Source: Bacteroidia bacterium
GTDB taxonomy: Bacteria > Bacteroidota > Bacteroidia > NS11-12g > UBA955
Direction: 5' to 3'
Assembly: GCA_014376345.1 (NCBI GenBank)
Contig: JACMRS010000361.1
Coordinates: 1-9,387 of the forward strand
Length of the DNA: 9,387 nucleotides
This document shows positions 7,101 through 9,387 of this stretch, piece by piece (position 1 is the first letter of the stretch; each line of letters begins with the position of its first letter). The notes under the pieces are model-generated. The model saw nothing but the letters and a program-made list of their open reading frames with translations. It had not been told where the DNA came from and made no database searches. The translations under genes and the position numbers were made by a program.

Positions 7101-7208
7101 AATTAAAATCTGATAAATTAAAATTTTTTTCTGAAATTTTTTAAAAATCAATAAAACCTAATGTTTTAAGGTAACAGTAACAAATTTATACGATTCAGAT
7201 AAAATCAG

Positions 7209-7216
7209 TACTTTTG
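7209..7216 (+). promoter_or_regulatory. Predicted -7 promoter element of accA
   Basis: TACTTTTG matches TAnnTTTG exactly, 23 bases before the accA ATG. The predicted transcription start is near 7222, which leaves an A-rich leader of about 18 bases with no Shine-Dalgarno sequence. The -33 region holds only a weak TTTA at 7185-7188. Confidence 0.5.
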
Positions 7217-7239
7217 TAACCCAATTTAAAGATAAAGAT

Positions 7240-8208
7240 ATGTCCGCTCAACCTTTTTTAGATTTTGAAAAGCCTGTACAAGAATTGTATGAGCAGCTTG
7301 AAAAAGCAAAAGAAACCCATGAAAAGGGTAAAATTGATATGAGTGATACTATTGAATCGCTTGAGGATAAGATATTTGTTGCCAAAAAGCAGATTTATTC
7401 AACTTTAAGTGGTTGGCAGAAAGTTCAGATTTCCAGACATCCAAACCGTCCATACACTTTAGATTATATTGAAAATCTAAGCAAAGATTTTATAGAAATT
7501 CATGGTGATCGAAATGTAAAGGATGACAAAGCAATGGTGGGCGGTTTCGGCAGTATTGATGGTCAGACTGTTATGTTTATCGGTCAGCAAAAAGGCCGAA
7601 ATACTAAAGACAGACAATTTCGCAACTTCGGAATGCCTAACCCTGAAGGTTATAGAAAAGCACTCAGATTGATGAAACTTGCAGAAAAATTCGGAAAACC
7701 TGTAGTGACTTTTATTGATACACCCGGTGCATCTCCCGGACTTGAAGCTGAAGAGCGTGGACAAGGTGAAGCAATTGCAAAAAATCTGATGGAAATGGCT
7801 GTGTTGAAAGTGCCTATTATCTGTATTATCATTGGTGAAGGAGCCAGCGGTGGTGCTTTAGGAATAGGTGTTGGAGACAAAGTAATGATGATGGAATACA
7901 CCTGGTATTCTGTAATTTCACCCGAAAGCTGCTCTTCTATTTTATGGAGAAGCTGGGATCATAAGGAAAAAGCTGCTGAAGCTTTAAAACTTACTTCTTC
8001 TGATATGCTACAAAATAAACTGATTGATGGAATCATTCCGGAACCTTTGGGAGGCGCGCATAACAATCCTATTGAAGCTATTGACAATGTTAAGAAAGAG
8101 ATCAAAAAGCAACTTAAAATACTTAAAGAACTACCTGTTGATCAACTTATATCTGAACGTATCGAAAAATTTAGTAAAATGGGCGTTTACGAAGATTTAG
8201 ATGCCTGA
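7240..8208 (+). CDS. accA: Acetyl-CoA carboxylase carboxyltransferase subunit alpha
   Basis: This 322-residue protein is full length for AccA (usually about 315-325). With AccD it forms the carboxyltransferase that moves the carboxyl group from biotinylated AccB to acetyl-CoA, giving malonyl-CoA, the first committed step of fatty-acid synthesis in the cytosol. Motifs in order are a coiled N-terminal region (1-55), HPNRPYTLDYI (67-77), EIHGDRNVKDDKAMVGGFG (86-104), GQQKGRNTKDRQFRNFGMPN (115-134), FIDTPGASPGLEAEERGQGE (158-177), GEGASGGALGIGVGD (199-213) and YSVISPESCSSILWR (223-237). The ATG at 7240 follows a good -7 element and gives the expected N-terminus. accD is not in the window. The last 22 bases overlap the convergent WbqC-family gene, and no terminator separates them. 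Confidence 0.96.
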   Translation: MSAQPFLDFEKPVQELYEQLEKAKETHEKGKIDMSDTIESLEDKIFVAKKQIYSTLSGWQKVQISRHPNRPYTLDYIENLSKDFIEIHGDRNVKDDKAMVGGFGSIDGQTVMFIGQQKGRNTKDRQFRNFGMPNPEGYRKALRLMKLAEKFGKPVVTFIDTPGASPGLEAEERGQGEAIAKNLMEMAVLKVPIICIIIGEGASGGALGIGVGDKVMMMEYTWYSVISPESCSSILWRSWDHKEKAAEALKLTSSDMLQNKLIDGIIPEPLGGAHNNPIEAIDNVKKEIKKQLKILKELPVDQLISERIEKFSKMGVYEDLDA

Positions 8209-8768
8209 ATCAGGTAATCTAATGCATTCGGTCCTTTATTAAATATTAAGTCTGCAATACTGACATCCTGCTGAAATCCATGTCTTTCGGTAAATACCTG
8301 TCTGAAAGGCGGTAAATCAAAGTTTTCTAACTGATAAAAATCTTCTGAATCGGGCCTACCCGTCATTTCAGTTATTTCAACTTCTGCTTTTAGCATTTTC
8401 AAACTTAAATTTAACAATTCTATGTTTAACGCGTAAATATGGGTATGCTCCTTTTTTAAAACATCTTCAAATCTATAACCGTAAAACTCATAAAATGGCG
8501 ATTTTCCATAGGCTGTCGCCATAGTTTGTAACCATTGTTTAACCCAGTTTTCAGAATATGATATCATCACTTTTCCGTATGCTTCATGTTTTGTTTTTCC
8601 ATCAATAGGCACACTAAGCGACTTCATATTATTCGCAGTTGGAATTACCAACCTGTTTCGAAGTGTTTGTTTAGGGAAAAGCTCATCGGGAAAAATAAAA
8701 ATTTCACCCGAATTTATTGCATTTACATACCAGCTGATTGGCGCCAGAGTATAAAGTGGAAAATTCAT
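8187..8768 (-). CDS. WbqC-family protein
   Basis: This 193-residue cytosolic protein resembles the WbqC-like family (PF08889). The N-terminus has the 'LAPISWYVNAINSGEIFIF' arrangement (8-26), then FPKQTLRNRLVIP (31-43) with the conserved K-Q-T-x-R-N-R, and SVPI (52-55). Mid-protein there is SPFYEFYGYRFEDVL (90-104). The C-terminus has PPFRQVFTERHGFQQDVSIA (153-172) and DLIFNKGPNALDYL (173-186), the usual end of the family. WbqC proteins are common in Bacteroidota and some occur in O-antigen or glycan clusters, but no biochemical activity is firmly assigned; no glycan gene is adjacent here. It runs tail to tail into accA and is divergent from menB, with 74 bases between their start codons. A TAnnTTTG element lies 14 bases upstream of the ATG. 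Confidence 0.8.
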   Translation of the reverse strand: MNFPLYTLAPISWYVNAINSGEIFIFPDELFPKQTLRNRLVIPTANNMKSLSVPIDGKTKHEAYGKVMISYSENWVKQWLQTMATAYGKSPFYEFYGYRFEDVLKKEHTHIYALNIELLNLSLKMLKAEVEITEMTGRPDSEDFYQLENFDLPPFRQVFTERHGFQQDVSIADLIFNKGPNALDYLIQASKSS

Positions 8769-8781
8769 TAGGGCAAAGAAA

Positions 8782-8789
8782 CAAAATTA
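8782..8789 (-). promoter_or_regulatory. Predicted -7 promoter element of the WbqC-family gene
   Basis: The minus strand reads TAATTTTG, a perfect TAnnTTTG match. Transcription would start near 8776, leaving a leader of about eight bases before the ATG at 8768. No clear -33 element is seen. Confidence 0.4.
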
Positions 8790-8842
8790 GCAGCGCTATC
8801 TTAAATATTAGTAATAATTTCGCAGCAGTTTATTTTACGATT

Positions 8843-9387
8843 ATGAGCAAAAGAGAATGGCAGACAATTAAGGAATATGATGAAATCCTTTTTGATTATT
8901 TTGAAGGAATAGCAAGAATTACCATCAACAGACCAAGGTACCACAATGCCTTTACACCTAAAACCAATACGGAAATGATTGATGCGATGGATTATGCTAA
9001 AGAACATCCGGATATTTATACTGTTGTTTTAACCGGAGCCGGAGACAAAGCTTTTTGCAGCGGCGGAGACCAGAATATTAAAACACTTGGTGGTTATAAA
9101 GATGAAAATGGTATTCCTAAGCTGAATGTTCTTGAACTTCAGAGAAGAATCCGTTCTCTTCCAAAACCGGTGATTGCAATGGTTAATGGTTACGCCATTG
9201 GTGGCGGACATGTTTTACACGTGGTATGCGACCTGACAATTGCCAGCGACAATGCTATTTTTGGACAAACCGGACCAAAAGTAGGTAGCTTCGATGGCGG
9301 TTTTGGCAGCAGATAGCTTGCCAGAAGTGTCGGAGAGAAAAAAGGCAGAGAACGATGGTTTCTATGTAAGCAGTATTCTGCACATGA
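8843..9387 (+). CDS. menB: 1,4-dihydroxy-2-naphthoyl-CoA synthase, interrupted by an in-frame TAG and cut by the window edge
   Basis: MenB is a crotonase-fold enzyme that closes the naphthoquinone ring, turning o-succinylbenzoyl-CoA into 1,4-dihydroxy-2-naphthoyl-CoA in menaquinone synthesis. ATG 8843 gives the family's usual start MSKREWQTIKEYDEILFDY. An upstream in-frame ATG at 8738 lies antisense to the WbqC-family start and is not credible. Motifs are ITINRPRYHNAFTP (26-39), FCSGGDQ (71-77), the oxyanion-hole stretch NGYAIGGGH (115-123) and GQTGPKVGSFDGGFG (141-155) with the active-site Ser149 and Asp151. Codon 158 is TAG (9314-9316), where homologues have Tyr in FGSSYLAR. After it the same frame continues as LARSVGEKK (159-167) and WFLCKQYSAH (172-181) to the edge, so the gene is about two thirds present. 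As read, the product would lack the C-terminal third and be inactive. Sequencing error, recent mutation and true pseudogene status are all possible. Confidence 0.85.
9314..9316 (+). other. In-frame TAG stop inside menB
   Basis: The bases around the stop read GGC AGC AGA TAG CTT GCC. The family consensus G-S-S-Y-L-A would be encoded by GGC AGC AGC TAT CTT GCC. The two differ only in that GCTATC is replaced by its reverse complement GATAGC, so a single tiny inversion accounts for both the Ser-to-Arg change and the stop. Frame and homology resume immediately afterwards. Confidence 0.7.

Noticed and set aside
7162..7164. Ser165 in AccA (TPGASPG) where many bacteria have Tyr or Phe
   Set aside because: Surrounding catalytic motifs are intact and this position varies in Bacteroidota, so it is not evidence of altered function.
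7158..7200. Possible riboswitch or leader structure before accA
   Set aside because: The predicted transcription start near 7222 leaves only about 18 leader bases, and no stable hairpin is visible.
7477..7901. Minus-strand open frames within accA
   Set aside because: They are antisense to a conserved, full-length accA and have no family features.
8738..8842. Upstream in-frame ATG that would extend MenB by 35 residues
   Set aside because: It lies antisense to the first codons of the WbqC-family gene and crosses the divergent promoter region; homologues begin with MSKREW-like sequence at 8843.
9314..9316. TAG in menB as a recoded sense codon (for example pyrrolysine or suppressor tRNA)
   Set aside because: No other gene here uses in-frame TAG, the neighbouring Ser is also changed, and the change is explained by a local inversion or sequence error.

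Overview
The window looks like chromosomal DNA of a Bacteroidota bacterium with low G+C. Three things point there: a PorZ homologue (type IX secretion, a system known only from this phylum and relatives), repeated matches to the Bacteroidota -7 promoter element TAnnTTTG just upstream of start codons with no Shine-Dalgarno sequences, and AccA, MenB, WbqC-family and TPR-sensor-kinase proteins of the Bacteroidota type. No tRNA, rRNA, CRISPR array or insertion sequence was seen.

Layout. The 5' end of porZ (1-846, minus) runs off the left edge. Divergent from it is a two-gene plus-strand operon (1058-4140): an MMPL/RND-type membrane transporter whose stop codon overlaps the start of a LOG-family nucleotide phosphoribohydrolase. 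Tail to tail with this, overlapping by 25 bp, is a TPR-sensor histidine kinase on the minus strand (4116-5942). Upstream of the kinase, on the same strand, lies an Abi_2/AbiF-type HEPN protein (6023-6958). It is preceded by a stretch that looks like a small self-contained non-coding RNA gene with its own -7 element, an internal hairpin and a strong intrinsic terminator (about 6990-7087, minus). accA (7240-8208, plus) follows. Its 3' end overlaps a convergent WbqC-family gene (8187-8768, minus) by 22 bp. Divergent from that is menB (8843 to the right edge), whose reading frame is broken by an in-frame TAG at 9314-9316 although recognisable MenB sequence continues in the same frame.

How the parts fit. 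porZ, accA and menB are housekeeping genes of the phylum (protein secretion and attachment, fatty-acid synthesis, menaquinone synthesis). The Abi/ncRNA unit is the accessory element: it is visibly more AT-rich than accA and resembles a compact anti-phage or toxin-antitoxin module in which a structured RNA accompanies a HEPN ribonuclease. This is the strongest candidate for an interesting system here. Its closest known relative is the reported pairing of AbiF-type proteins with an upstream structured RNA, so it is probably a member of, or a variation on, that system. The menB interruption is the second notable point. It can be explained by an apparent micro-inversion, but assembly error near a sequence end is equally possible.

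No gene-free stretch exceeds 300 bases. The longest are 6959-7239, which holds the ncRNA and the accA promoter, and 847-1057, which holds divergent promoters.
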